DNA from: Alphaproteobacteria bacterium
GTDB lineage: Bacteria; Pseudomonadota; Alphaproteobacteria; Caulobacterales; Hyphomonadaceae
DNA length: 64,000 bases
Direction of reading: 5' to 3'
Assembly (NCBI GenBank): GCA_018827375.1
Contig: JAHJYW010000032.1
Coordinates: 204,401-268,400 of the forward strand
Shown: positions 9,307-17,707 of the stretch, in pieces
Layout: every line of letters begins with the position of its first letter
Numbering within the stretch: position 1 is the stretch's first letter
The notes under the pieces: model-generated
What the model was told of the DNA's origin: nothing
What the model saw: only the letters and a program-made list of their open reading frames with translations
Databases searched by the model: none
Program-made: the position numbers and the translations under genes

Positions 9307-10374
9307 TCAGAAGCTAAGAATAAGGCCCGTCGTCGGGCTAACCTTGGCGTTCACTGTATCGCGCCAGGCGGCATCAATCGCTTCCATTCCTGAATTGCTC
9401 TGCGGTGTCACGAAGGCTGACGACGCGCGGTAAAACGACATCAGCGCCGATCCCAGCTTCTGGTTCAGCACATCCGGTCCCAGAACCTTGGCGCGCTCGG
9501 CCGCATAGGTCGGCACGAAGAAGAATTCCGGCTGCGGGTCAGGCAGCTGGATCGGGGCGCGATTGCCCTCCCAGTCTGTCACGCCGATCACAAGGCTGCG
9601 CACCAACCGGTCGCGCAACGCATTGTGCACATCGGCGGTCAGGGCCGGGCGACCAAGGAAATCAACATAGGCGGTCAGCCCGCGCGCATGCATCGTATCG
9701 ACCTGGTCATAGGTCTGCGTGCGCGCATAAAGCCCCGTGCTTTCCACAAAATCCACATTGCCCGGCGATGTCAGCGCCACGGCATCGACGCCTCCGCGCA
9801 GCTTCAGGCAATGCGCGAGCGCCAGTGCCGTCTTTGATGATGCGCTTGAGATCACCACTGTTTCCGGGATCGCGTCGCCCGTTTCCATGAGGCAGTCGTC
9901 AATCATCCAGCCGGTTGTGAAAAGCGGCCGGAACAACATTTGCTGCGCCTCGAACGCGGCATCATAGGTCGGGTCTGCGGCTGTCAGGATGTAGGTGTTA
10001 TAGATCGGCGCGAGATCCGTGCGGTGGCTTGCGCCATCCATGAAACTTTCCTTGCCGACCCGCGCTGGTTGCACGTCAAACGTGTCCGAGATCGGCAGAT
10101 AGCCATAGACGCGGGCGCCCGGCTCAACGCCAGCAGCCTTGGACTCGATCACGGTCGCAAAGCCCCACACCGGCACGCGGCCATATGCCGGATCGGACGC
10201 GGGGAAGAAGTTCCAGTACTGCATGGCCTCGCCAAAGCTGGCATAGGTCACATTGTTGGCCGTCAGCGCAAAGGCCTCGACGCGCAGCCGCGCCATGCCG
10301 TCAGCCAATTCCTCCACCTGAGCATCTGCCCAGTGGCAATCGCGAAGGTCATCGCGTTTGATCAGGTAGTCCAT
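9307..10374 (-). CDS. DUF2855 family protein
   Basis: 355 residues. The layout resembles a medium-chain dehydrogenase/reductase fold without zinc: a GroES-like start (ALTANNVTYASFGEAMQYW) and VVISSASSKTALALAHCLKL where a Rossmann glycine motif would sit. DUF2855 proteins are often found near acyl-CoA and short-chain metabolism but have no known reaction. It is the last gene of a minus-strand run with the crotonase and the two P450s, 12 bases downstream of the crotonase, so it probably acts in the same pathway, perhaps as a reductase. Confidence 0.8.
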   Translation of the reverse strand: MDYLIKRDDLRDCHWADAQVEELADGMARLRVEAFALTANNVTYASFGEAMQYWNFFPASDPAYGRVPVWGFATVIESKAAGVEPGARVYGYLPISDTFDVQPARVGKESFMDGASHRTDLAPIYNTYILTAADPTYDAAFEAQQMLFRPLFTTGWMIDDCLMETGDAIPETVVISSASSKTALALAHCLKLRGGVDAVALTSPGNVDFVESTGLYARTQTYDQVDTMHARGLTAYVDFLGRPALTADVHNALRDRLVRSLVIGVTDWEGNRAPIQLPDPQPEFFFVPTYAAERAKVLGPDVLNQKLGSALMSFYRASSAFVTPQSNSGMEAIDAAWRDTVNAKVSPTTGLILSF

Positions 10375-10386
10375 ATTTGCGTCCCC

Positions 10387-11127
10387 TTAGTCCTTGCGCA
10401 TGAAGGCGCCGATTCGCGCCTGCATGTCAGGCCCGACGCCCTCATTCTTGAGAACTTCCCACTGTAGCCCGGAATCCATGTCGCGGGAATCCGTGGCTTC
10501 AAGCAGCCGCTTGTTGGCAGCGTGGGAGAAGGGCGAATTGGCGAGAATCTGCTTCGCCATGGCCTCAATCGAGGCATCAAACTGGTCATTCGGCACGACC
10601 TGTTCGGCAAGGCCGATGCGCAGCGCCTCGGCGGCACCGATCATTTCGGCGGTGAACATAAGCCTCTTGGCCGTGGCAATGCCCACACGCCGGGGCAGGC
10701 GCTGGCTCATGCCCCAGATCGGCGTCAGTGCCCACTTGGCATGGGTGTCGCCAAACTTGGCGCTCTCGGCGGCGATAATGAAGTCTGCTGCGAGGGCCAC
10801 TTCCAGCGCGCCGGTGTAGCAATGCCCGTGCACCGCCGCGATCACTGGCTTTGGCAGCGTCTCCAGCATGCGCAGCGTTTCGGAATGCCAGCCTGGGGAG
10901 GGCACTTTCTCGCCTTCGGCAATGTCGCCGAGATCATGCCCGGCAGAGAAGCACCGCCCCGCGCCGCGCAGCACGACGCAGCCAATCGAGTCGTCCTTCT
11001 TCAGGTCGATGACATGCTCGCGCAGTTCGCGGAACACACCCACGGTCAGCGAGTTCAGTTTGTCCGGCCGGTTCAGCGTCAGAATGGCCAGCCCGTCGCG
11101 GTCTTCCCGCAGGACAAGCGCGCTCAT
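10387..11127 (-). CDS. Crotonase-superfamily (enoyl-CoA hydratase-like) protein, atypical active site
   Basis: 246 residues. The oxyanion-hole loop is clear (RCFSAGHDLGDIAEG), and the second loop reads GALEVALAADFIIA, keeping the first catalytic Glu. Where enoyl-CoA hydratases have the second Glu (PE in FGQPEILLG), this protein reads FGDTHAKWAL, so the Glu is replaced by His. This suggests a different crotonase reaction, such as isomerisation or hydrolysis, or a changed mechanism. Its start overlaps the stop of the P450 at 11124 by 4 bases (ATGA), indicating translational coupling with it. Confidence 0.85.
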   Translation of the reverse strand: MSALVLREDRDGLAILTLNRPDKLNSLTVGVFRELREHVIDLKKDDSIGCVVLRGAGRCFSAGHDLGDIAEGEKVPSPGWHSETLRMLETLPKPVIAAVHGHCYTGALEVALAADFIIAAESAKFGDTHAKWALTPIWGMSQRLPRRVGIATAKRLMFTAEMIGAAEALRIGLAEQVVPNDQFDASIEAMAKQILANSPFSHAANKRLLEATDSRDMDSGLQWEVLKNEGVGPDMQARIGAFMRKD

Positions 11128-12461
11128 GCCGGCTTGCCGAGATCGACTGTCAGCGACGAGATGGCATGCACGAAATTACTGGGTGCAATCGACTGCTCGC
11201 CGGTCCACGCTATGTCAGGGAAGCGGGCGAGAATCTGCCGATAGGCGGCGTCCACCTGCATGTTCGCCACACGCTGGCCAAGGCACACATGCGGACCGTG
11301 TCCGAAGGCCAGATGGTCCTTCGCATTGGTGCGCGTGATATCATACGTATCGGGATTATCGAACTTGGTTTCATCCCGGTTGGCCGATGCGTAATACATC
11401 ACCAGCTTCTCGCCTTCGCCGATGGGCTGCCCGCCAAGCTCGGTGTTCTTTGTCGCCGTGCGGCGCATATAGGTCACCGGGCTGACCATGCGGATCGACT
11501 CGTGCACGAAGTTCGGGAACAGGCTGTCATCGGCCATCAGCTTGGCTTTCTGATCCGGGTTCTGCGTCAGCAGTTTCATCGTACCTGACAGCGAGTTACG
11601 CGTCGTGTCATTGCCCGCGAACACGATCAGCAGCCATGAGCCGTCGAGGAATTCCGGCGACAGCGGCTTGCCGTCAATCTCGACATTGGCGATGGCGCTC
11701 AGCAGGTCCGGCTGAGGCGTCTTGCGCCGCTCGGCCAGCAGGTAGCGGCCATATTCGAACATGGCCTGAATCTCGTTCATGAAGTGCGTGATCTGCTCCA
11801 TCGACACATTGCCGAGGCCTTCCTGCTGCGCCTGGAATTGCGACTGCTCGAGGAAGTGCATCCAGTGAACCAGCTTCGGCCGGTCGGCCACAGGCACGCC
11901 AAGTATCTCGCACAGCGTGAACAGCGGCAGCTCAGCAGAGAACGTCTCTACCATGTCGACGACCGGGCCCTGCTTTGCCATGCCATCGAGCAGCACGTTC
12001 ACCTGCGCGGTCACTCGCTTGCGCAGCTCGGCAACGAAGTCAGCCCGGAAATAGGCCATGTGCTCCATGCGCAGCGGCGTGTGATAGGGGCGGTCCAGGT
12101 TGATCAGGGAGTTCAGCGAGGATGAGTGCAGCAGGGGATGGCGCGGTACGCCTTCCATGCCGTAATTCATCAGGATACCGCCCTTTTGCGAGGAATAGGT
12201 CTCCGGGTCGAGTTCCATTTTCTTGACGAGGTCGTAGCTGCTCACAGCCCAGAAACCGGCGCCATAGTCTTCCGGGTGCCACATCACCGGGGCCTTCGTC
12301 CGCATCGTCTTGAAGGCGTCGAACGTATAGCCACCATTGTCTGAGAAGACGTTGGCGGTGGTCAGGTCCACAGGTGGTTTCAGATCGTATACAGGCTTGC
12401 TGTGCGGCGTGATCGGCGGCTGCTCAACCTGGTAGGTTTCGGTAACGTTCTGGAATCCCAT
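11124..12461 (-). CDS. Cytochrome P450 (second of a tandem pair)
   Basis: 445 residues, a soluble bacterial-size P450. Key motifs: I-helix oxygen-activation motif FAGNDTTRNS, K-helix ExxR in ESIRMVSP, and the heme-binding loop FGHGPHVCLGQRVA with the thiolate Cys. No membrane anchor, so it probably draws electrons from a ferredoxin system encoded elsewhere; none is in this window. It lies 71 bases downstream of another P450 and is coupled to the crotonase by a 4-base overlap. Bacterial P450s of this look often hydroxylate steroids, terpenes or alkanes; the substrate is not readable here. Confidence 0.95.
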   Translation of the reverse strand: MGFQNVTETYQVEQPPITPHSKPVYDLKPPVDLTTANVFSDNGGYTFDAFKTMRTKAPVMWHPEDYGAGFWAVSSYDLVKKMELDPETYSSQKGGILMNYGMEGVPRHPLLHSSSLNSLINLDRPYHTPLRMEHMAYFRADFVAELRKRVTAQVNVLLDGMAKQGPVVDMVETFSAELPLFTLCEILGVPVADRPKLVHWMHFLEQSQFQAQQEGLGNVSMEQITHFMNEIQAMFEYGRYLLAERRKTPQPDLLSAIANVEIDGKPLSPEFLDGSWLLIVFAGNDTTRNSLSGTMKLLTQNPDQKAKLMADDSLFPNFVHESIRMVSPVTYMRRTATKNTELGGQPIGEGEKLVMYYASANRDETKFDNPDTYDITRTNAKDHLAFGHGPHVCLGQRVANMQVDAAYRQILARFPDIAWTGEQSIAPSNFVHAISSLTVDLGKPA

Positions 12462-12532
12462 GTGTGTCCTCCTGAGATGTTTCCTCTAATCTGCAGCTCG
12501 CCTCGTTTCGCGGGCGACGCTTGCAGATCTGA

Positions 12533-13867
12533 CTAGAACTTGTAGCGCACCGGAATCGATTTCGGACCGCCGACAAAGTTCGCCTTGATAAAGGTCGGGT
12601 CGCCGTCGAGTTCGAACGATTTGATCCGGCTGAACAGTTCTTCGTAAATGATCTGCATCTCGAGGCGCGCGAGGTGCATGCCGAGGCACATATGGCCGCC
12701 ATGGCCGAACGAGATCAGCTTGTTCGGGCTGCGGTCCACTTTGAACTTGAACGGTTCGTCGAAGACGTCTTCGTCGCGGTTGCCGGATGGATAGCAAAGC
12801 AGCAGGCTCTCGCCTTGCTTCACGGTCTTGCCGCGCAGGTCATAGTCTTCCTGTGCCGTGCGCATGAAGTGTTTCACCGGTGTCGTCCAGCGGATCGCTT
12901 CGTCCACCGCCGTGCGCGACATGCCTTTCGGGTCTGCCATGATCTTCTTCAGCTGGTCGCGGTCCTGCAGCATCGCCAGAACGCCGCCGCCGGTCGAGGC
13001 GCTGGTCGTATCGTGGCCAGCCGCTGCGGTGATGATGTAATAGCTCATCGCTTCCAGCTGGCCGATTGGCTCGCCGTCGACCATGCCATTGGCAATCACG
13101 GTCGACACGTCGTCGCGCGGGTTGGCGCGGCGGTCTGCCGTGATGGCCGTGAAATACATGAAGAACTCGGCCAGCGTCGCCTGGATGGAGGCCAGGCCGC
13201 CTTCGACGTCCCGGTCTTCGAGGCTCTTCTTGTTGCGGTTCAGGTCTTCGTCCTGCGCGCCAAAGATTTCCTGCGTCAGCTTCAGCATCATCGGCTCGTC
13301 GGATTCCGGCACGCCGAGGATCTGCATGATCACACGCAACGGGTAGTGAAGGGCCACATCCTGCTGGAAGTCGCATTCACCGCCCAGGTCTTCCATACGG
13401 TCGACAAACTGCTTGGCAATCGCGCGCACGCCATCTTCGCGCTTCTTCACGTTCTGCGGCATGAACCATTCCTGGGTCAGGTGGCGCAGTTTGAAGTGAA
13501 GCGGGTCGTCCAGCTGGACAAGGGTCTTCAGGAGATGCGGCTGGCCAAACTGGGCATAAACGCCTTCCTCGGCCTGCTTGTAGGACAGCATCTCGCGCTC
13601 GCCATTAGTGAACAGCTTGTTCTGGCGGCTGACTTCCATGATGTCGGCATGCTTGGTCACGGCCCAGAAGGGACGGAAGTTTTCCGGCTCGCACCAGGCC
13701 AGCGGGTCTTCAGCCCGTAGCTTGGCAAAGGCGGCATCCAGCTTGGCCTGATCGGCATAGACCGCCGGATCGACAATCTGGTCGCACGTGGCCGCGGCCG
13801 CCGCGCTCATCGTCCGATCCGGATCCATTTTGGTCTCGGGCGGGGTTGCAAGCGCGGTATCGGCCAT
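12533..13867 (-). CDS. Cytochrome P450 (first of a tandem pair)
   Basis: 444 residues. I-helix AAAGHDTTSASTGGG, ExxR in DEAIRWTTP and the heme loop ISFGHGGHMCLGMHLAR are all intact. The C-terminal FVGGPKSIPVRYKF resembles P450s annotated for steroid or terpene oxidation, although I cannot assign the CYP family. It has only 11 bases between its start and the stop of the pseudouridine synthase upstream, so it may be part of a longer transcript or have a promoter inside that gene. With the downstream P450, crotonase and DUF2855 protein it forms a plausible oxidative side-chain degradation operon. Confidence 0.95.
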   Translation of the reverse strand: MADTALATPPETKMDPDRTMSAAAAATCDQIVDPAVYADQAKLDAAFAKLRAEDPLAWCEPENFRPFWAVTKHADIMEVSRQNKLFTNGEREMLSYKQAEEGVYAQFGQPHLLKTLVQLDDPLHFKLRHLTQEWFMPQNVKKREDGVRAIAKQFVDRMEDLGGECDFQQDVALHYPLRVIMQILGVPESDEPMMLKLTQEIFGAQDEDLNRNKKSLEDRDVEGGLASIQATLAEFFMYFTAITADRRANPRDDVSTVIANGMVDGEPIGQLEAMSYYIITAAAGHDTTSASTGGGVLAMLQDRDQLKKIMADPKGMSRTAVDEAIRWTTPVKHFMRTAQEDYDLRGKTVKQGESLLLCYPSGNRDEDVFDEPFKFKVDRSPNKLISFGHGGHMCLGMHLARLEMQIIYEELFSRIKSFELDGDPTFIKANFVGGPKSIPVRYKF

Positions 13868-13878
13868 GGAGCTCTCCG

Positions 13879-14859
13879 TCAGGTTTGTCTGGGTTTTGGT
13901 TTCCTGTTGCTAACTCTACTAGAACCGGGCCGCGTGCCAAGGCGTGACTTAGCGGCAGGTGCGGGACGTTTTGGGGCTTCACGCAGCGGGCGGTTGGCCT
14001 CCGCGATCATTTCGCCAACGGTTTCCAGCATCAGTTCGGGTAGAATTTCCTCCACGGCGCCGGGCCGCAGGTCGCCCAGCTCGAAAGGCCCGTAATTGAT
14101 ACGGATAAGCCGGTTCACGATCAGGTTCACAGCTTCCAGTGCGCGGCGCACCTCCCGCTTCTTGCCCTCGGTGAGCGTCACGGTCAGCCACGAGTTTGCG
14201 CCATTCTCCCGGTCGAACACGGCGATGATCGGGGCATAGTCCACCCCGTCCACGGTCATGCCCGCGGCCAGATCGGCAATCTTGAAATCCGTCACCGTGC
14301 CTTGGGCGCGCACGCGATAGGTGCGCGGCAGTGCGTTTTTAGGCAATTCCAGTTCCCGCGCCAGTTCGCCATCATTGGTCAGCAGCAGCAGGCCCTCTGT
14401 CGTCAGGTCGAGACGTCCAACCGTCACAACACGGGGCAGGGATTTCGGCAATTCATCGAAAATGGTCCGGCGGCCTTCCGGGTCGCTGTTCGTCGCGATC
14501 AGGCCGGCGGGCTTGTGATAGCGCCACAGGCGCGTCGGCTCAGGTGCGCTGATCGTCTTGCGACCGACCTTTATCAGCTCGCGGCCCGTTACCTTGAAGG
14601 CGGGCGAAGTCAGCTTCGTGCCGTTGACCCATACTTCGCCTGCCTCGATCATCCGCTCCACTTCGCGCCGCGAGGCGACGCCGGCGCGGGCGAGATACTT
14701 GGCGATGCGCTCGCCTTCGCTCCAGTCGGGCTCGGCCAGCGTTTTCGGGCTGTGTCCGGGCTTGTTCCGGGCATCCTTCGGGCTTTTGTTCGGGCTGTTC
14801 TGGGGGCGCGAACCGGGCTTTGCCTGGCGCGAGCGGCCCGTCTCTCGACGCTCCGTCAT
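13879..14859 (-). CDS. RsuA/RluB-family rRNA pseudouridine synthase
   Basis: 326 residues. An N-terminal basic disordered tail (about 45 residues) precedes an S4 domain ([27 protein letters not shown]). The catalytic domain shows the RsuA-family signature [20 protein letters not shown] with the catalytic Asp, and [14 protein letters not shown]. The family converts a specific rRNA uridine to pseudouridine; RluB (23S) is the most likely ortholog, but RluE, RluF or RsuA cannot be excluded. The C terminus is another basic, proline-rich tail. It lies 18 bases after the small membrane protein gene upstream and may share its transcript. Confidence 0.88.
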   Translation of the reverse strand: MTERRETGRSRQAKPGSRPQNSPNKSPKDARNKPGHSPKTLAEPDWSEGERIAKYLARAGVASRREVERMIEAGEVWVNGTKLTSPAFKVTGRELIKVGRKTISAPEPTRLWRYHKPAGLIATNSDPEGRRTIFDELPKSLPRVVTVGRLDLTTEGLLLLTNDGELARELELPKNALPRTYRVRAQGTVTDFKIADLAAGMTVDGVDYAPIIAVFDRENGANSWLTVTLTEGKKREVRRALEAVNLIVNRLIRINYGPFELGDLRPGAVEEILPELMLETVGEMIAEANRPLREAPKRPAPAAKSRLGTRPGSSRVSNRKPKPRQT

Positions 14860-14877
14860 ATGTCTGTCTTTCGTTAT

Positions 14878-15297
14878 CTATCCCATGAAGTGCAGGATCG
14901 GGGCCGCTATAGCAAGTCCACTGAGGAATTCCATGGGAATCCACACCGGGATCATGCCGCTGCCCCGGTTCTTCTGCTTGTCCAGCAGCAGCGACAGCGT
15001 CCGTCCAAAGGCCGCGCCGATCCAGCCCGCCGCCAAGGGCAGAACCACCAGTACGCTCAGCAGGTTCACTTCGCTTTGCGAGACGGTCAGCAAAAGGGCC
15101 GCCGTCATCATGTGGGAAAACATGAAAAGGCCGCCAAAGGTGGCCCGGAACTCCGAAAATCCGCCGGGCTTCTCCGGATCAGGGTCTTCTACCAGCCTGA
15201 CAATGCGGGCCATCCAGGCCGGTGACAGCACCGTCATGGCCCCGAGAACCGCGTAGGCGCCAAGTACGACAAGGGATATCACTTCGCCAATCTGCAT
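14878..15297 (-). CDS. Small four-helix membrane protein, DUF4345-like
   Basis: 139 residues with about four hydrophobic segments (near residues 7-28, 52-71, 78-98 and 120-138). The central FRATFGGLFMFSHM resembles the DUF4345 pattern (RA.xGG), but this is a weak match by eye. No catalytic residues are visible. It is the first gene of the minus-strand run leading to rluB-like and the P450s and diverges from the antiporter gene at 15480; the 182 bases between them presumably hold promoters for both. Confidence 0.6.
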   Translation of the reverse strand: MQIGEVISLVVLGAYAVLGAMTVLSPAWMARIVRLVEDPDPEKPGGFSEFRATFGGLFMFSHMMTAALLLTVSQSEVNLLSVLVVLPLAAGWIGAAFGRTLSLLLDKQKNRGSGMIPVWIPMEFLSGLAIAAPILHFMG

Positions 15298-15479
15298 GGA
15301 TTTGCCTTCCTGTTTGCAACTTACCTAATCTGTTTGAGAGAAAAGCGTAGGGCACAGGCCCGATTTCGCTGTGGCTGATGCTGTTTTCTTCAGCTTTGCG
15401 GCATGCCGGCAGTATGCCCTCATCGCCCTGTCACGTAAGAAAGACGCAGGCAATGACTGACTCGGTTGAAGGATAATTG

Positions 15480-16706
15480 ATGGAACTGGCGATCCTTTTC
15501 TGCAGCCTTGTTGTGTTCGCCACCTTTGCGCTGATGCCTCTGGCCCACAAGGCTGGTGCGCCTATCCTGCTCGTTGTGCTCGGCCTGGGCATGCTGCTGG
15601 GCGTCGACGGCCCGGGGGGCATCCGTTTCTACAGCTACCAGACCGGCTTCAACCTTGGCAGTATTGCCCTTGCCATCATCCTGTTCGCCGGTGGCCTGGA
15701 AACAGAGCGCGGTGTCATCCGCAGCGCCCGCAATTCCTCCATCATGATGGCTACGGTCGGCGTGGTGGTCACAGCGCTTATCGTCGGCCTGTTCGCCACA
15801 TATGTGCTCGGCATGCCGGTGCTTGTCGGGCTGCTCCTTGGCGCCACCGTCGCGTCCACTGATGCCGCCGCCACGTTCCTGCTCATCCAGCAAAGCAAGC
15901 GCGATATCGGCGATCGCGTGAAGAACACGTTGGTCCTGGAATCCGGCCTGAACGACCCAATGGCGATCTTTCTCGTTGTCGCACTCACGACGATGGTGAA
16001 TGGCGGCCTGCCGACCTCTGCAGGGGAAGTCGGTGGCTTTTTTCTGTTCCTCGTGGCGCAAATCGGGCTTGGCCTCTTCGGCGGCATCTTTGGCGGCCGG
16101 CTACTGACATTCCTCATCGACAAGATAACGCTTCCCAACGGCACCTATCCCGCCATGGCGCTGGCGGGTGCGCTCGCGATTTATGCCGCCGTGGCGCTGG
16201 TGGGCGGTAGCGGATTCCTGGCTGTCTACATCGTCGGCATTGCCATCCGGAACCGGCTGCGCCGTCCGCTCGACAATATCCTGAATTTCAACGAAGCCCT
16301 GCAATGGATCAGCCAGATGGCACTTTTTCTGATGCTCGGCCTGCTTGTCGCGCCAAGCCACCTGCTGAAGGACATCTGGGCCGCGCTGGCCGTGGCGGGC
16401 GTGCTGATGTTCGTCGCGCGGCCACTGGCTGTCATGCTCAGTATCGGATGGATGGGCTTTTCCTTCAAAGAGAATGTCTTCCTCAGCTGGGTCGGACTGC
16501 GTGGCGCGGTCCCGGTCCTCCTCGCGATCTATCCTGTCATTACGCCGGGACCTGTAACGATCGAATTCTTCAACGTGGTCTTCGTCATCGTCGTCACCTC
16601 GCTCATCGCACAGGGCTGGACCATAGTGCCGCTGGCACACCTCCTGCGCCTCGGTGACCAGACCGAGAAAGAAGACGAGGAACATGATGCCGTCGCAGAG
16701 ACCTGA
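15480..16706 (+). CDS. Cation (K+ or Na+)/proton antiporter, CPA1 NhaP/CvrA type
   Basis: 408 residues, almost entirely membrane-embedded with about 12 helices. Family motifs include LFAGGLETERGVIR, TVASTDAAATFLLI (acidic residue for ion translocation), NTLVLESGLNDPMAIF and LSWVGLRGAVPVLLA. These match NhaP2/CvrA-type potassium/proton antiporters. It stops after the membrane domain (ending DQTEKEDEEHDAVAET) and lacks the C-terminal RCK/CorC regulatory domains of many NhaP2 proteins. The ORF track uses TTG at 15477; the ATG at 15480 after GGTTGAAGGATAA is the natural start. It converges on the TetR gene with 12 bases between. Confidence 0.88.
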   Translation: MELAILFCSLVVFATFALMPLAHKAGAPILLVVLGLGMLLGVDGPGGIRFYSYQTGFNLGSIALAIILFAGGLETERGVIRSARNSSIMMATVGVVVTALIVGLFATYVLGMPVLVGLLLGATVASTDAAATFLLIQQSKRDIGDRVKNTLVLESGLNDPMAIFLVVALTTMVNGGLPTSAGEVGGFFLFLVAQIGLGLFGGIFGGRLLTFLIDKITLPNGTYPAMALAGALAIYAAVALVGGSGFLAVYIVGIAIRNRLRRPLDNILNFNEALQWISQMALFLMLGLLVAPSHLLKDIWAALAVAGVLMFVARPLAVMLSIGWMGFSFKENVFLSWVGLRGAVPVLLAIYPVITPGPVTIEFFNVVFVIVVTSLIAQGWTIVPLAHLLRLGDQTEKEDEEHDAVAET

Positions 16707-16718
16707 CAGGCCCGCCCG

Positions 16719-17327
16719 TCAGTATTTCAGGTATCCAAGCGTCGCCCGCTTTACGCGCACCGACAGAGCCTTGCTGTCTGTTTCGCCTGCTCGCCCTGCC
16801 GCATCAATCATGCCCTTGCTCATGGCCACAAGGTCTGCGGCCGCTTGATCAGCTAGAGGATAATCATACCGACGCAGCAGCGAAGCAACGGCTGCCCGTA
16901 TTTCATCGCCTATCTGAACGGTTTCGTCGAAGAGGTGCAGCGAATCCTCAAGATAATCCAGGGTTCTTGCAAGCCGCGGACGTGCCAGTTGATGAGCGAC
17001 CGCCACCTCAATCAGCGCCAGCAGCGTCTCTTCCAGCGGCGCGGAATCAAACTCCAGCGCAACGCGGTTTACATTGTCCATGAGTATACCGCGCTCGCGC
17101 AAGGTCAGTTCGGCGAGGATTGCGGCCAGGTTGGGGAAGTACTGGTAGAGCGAACCGATGCTGACGCCTGCGGCCTCCGCGACGGCATTTGTGTTAGCAG
17201 CGGCCAGCTCTTCATTCTCGATAATGCGAGCAGTGGCTTCCAGTATGTCATCGAACATCGCCCGAGAGCGTGCCTGCTTCGGGCGTTTGCGAACGCGGTC
17301 TGAGGTGGCTTCAATACGAGTTGTCAT
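16719..17327 (-). CDS. TetR-family transcriptional regulator
   Basis: 202 residues. The N-terminal helix-turn-helix is typical: RSRAMFDDILEATARII, then NTNAVAEAAGVSIGSLYQYFPN (residues about 45-67), with a helical ligand-binding C-terminal domain. It is divergent from the darcynin gene at 17378, and a near-perfect 20-base palindrome starts one base before its start codon. The regulator very probably represses itself and the darcynin gene. No Shine-Dalgarno is visible ahead of its ATG (upstream is GCTCGCAT), so it may be translated from a leaderless or nearly leaderless message. The effector is unknown. Confidence 0.92.
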   Translation of the reverse strand: MTTRIEATSDRVRKRPKQARSRAMFDDILEATARIIENEELAAANTNAVAEAAGVSIGSLYQYFPNLAAILAELTLRERGILMDNVNRVALEFDSAPLEETLLALIEVAVAHQLARPRLARTLDYLEDSLHLFDETVQIGDEIRAAVASLLRRYDYPLADQAAADLVAMSKGMIDAAGRAGETDSKALSVRVKRATLGYLKY

Positions 17328-17347
17328 ATGCGAGCTATAGCTCGTAT
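17328..17347. promoter_or_regulatory. Palindromic operator between tetR and the darcynin gene
   Basis: The sequence ATGCGAGCTATAGCTCGTAT is a palindrome with a perfect 14-base core (CGAGCTATAGCTCG) and one mismatched pair in the flanks. It touches the TetR start codon and lies 30 bases before the darcynin ATG. Extra half-sites TACGAG occur at 17315 and 17363. Position and symmetry fit a TetR dimer site; the regulator identity is inferred from adjacency. Confidence 0.75.
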
Positions 17348-17377
17348 TTTTGGGCAGGCAAGTACGAGAAACTACCT

Positions 17378-17707
17378 ATGACCACGACCTACACGATCTT
17401 TGTCCTGTTGAAGGCGCTGCCGGCCTGGCTGCGTCTGCCAAGGGACGAGCGCAGCCGTATTGCTGATCGGGCGTTCTCCAAGGCTCTTGCCGATCATGCC
17501 ATGGCCTTCCGCTACTATGATGCCGAAGCCTTCTCGGCGCGCGCGAGCGATGTTGCGCTGTTCGAAACAACAGACCTCCGGGCCTATTATTTCGCTATGG
17601 AACATCTGCGCGACAGCCCCATCTTCGCCGAGCCCTATTTCGAGATCGTCGATATCATCCCCACAATCGAGGATGGCTACCAGGCATTTGAAGCGGCCGT
17701 TGCCTAG
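17378..17707 (+). CDS. Darcynin-family protein
   Basis: 109 residues from the ATG at 17378 (MTTTYTIFVLLKALPAWLRL). It shows the compact layout of the darcynin family, including RLPRDERSRIADRAF, RYYDAEAFSARASDVALFET and YYFAMEHLRDSPIFAEPYFEI. These proteins resemble a ferredoxin-like dimeric barrel fold; their function is not known to me. The ORF track extends it back to 17270 through the operator and the TetR gene, which is wrong. It is divergent from the TetR gene and probably controlled by it. Its stop overlaps the stop of the M20 peptidase on the other strand by 4 bases. Confidence 0.75.
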   Translation: MTTTYTIFVLLKALPAWLRLPRDERSRIADRAFSKALADHAMAFRYYDAEAFSARASDVALFETTDLRAYYFAMEHLRDSPIFAEPYFEIVDIIPTIEDGYQAFEAAVA

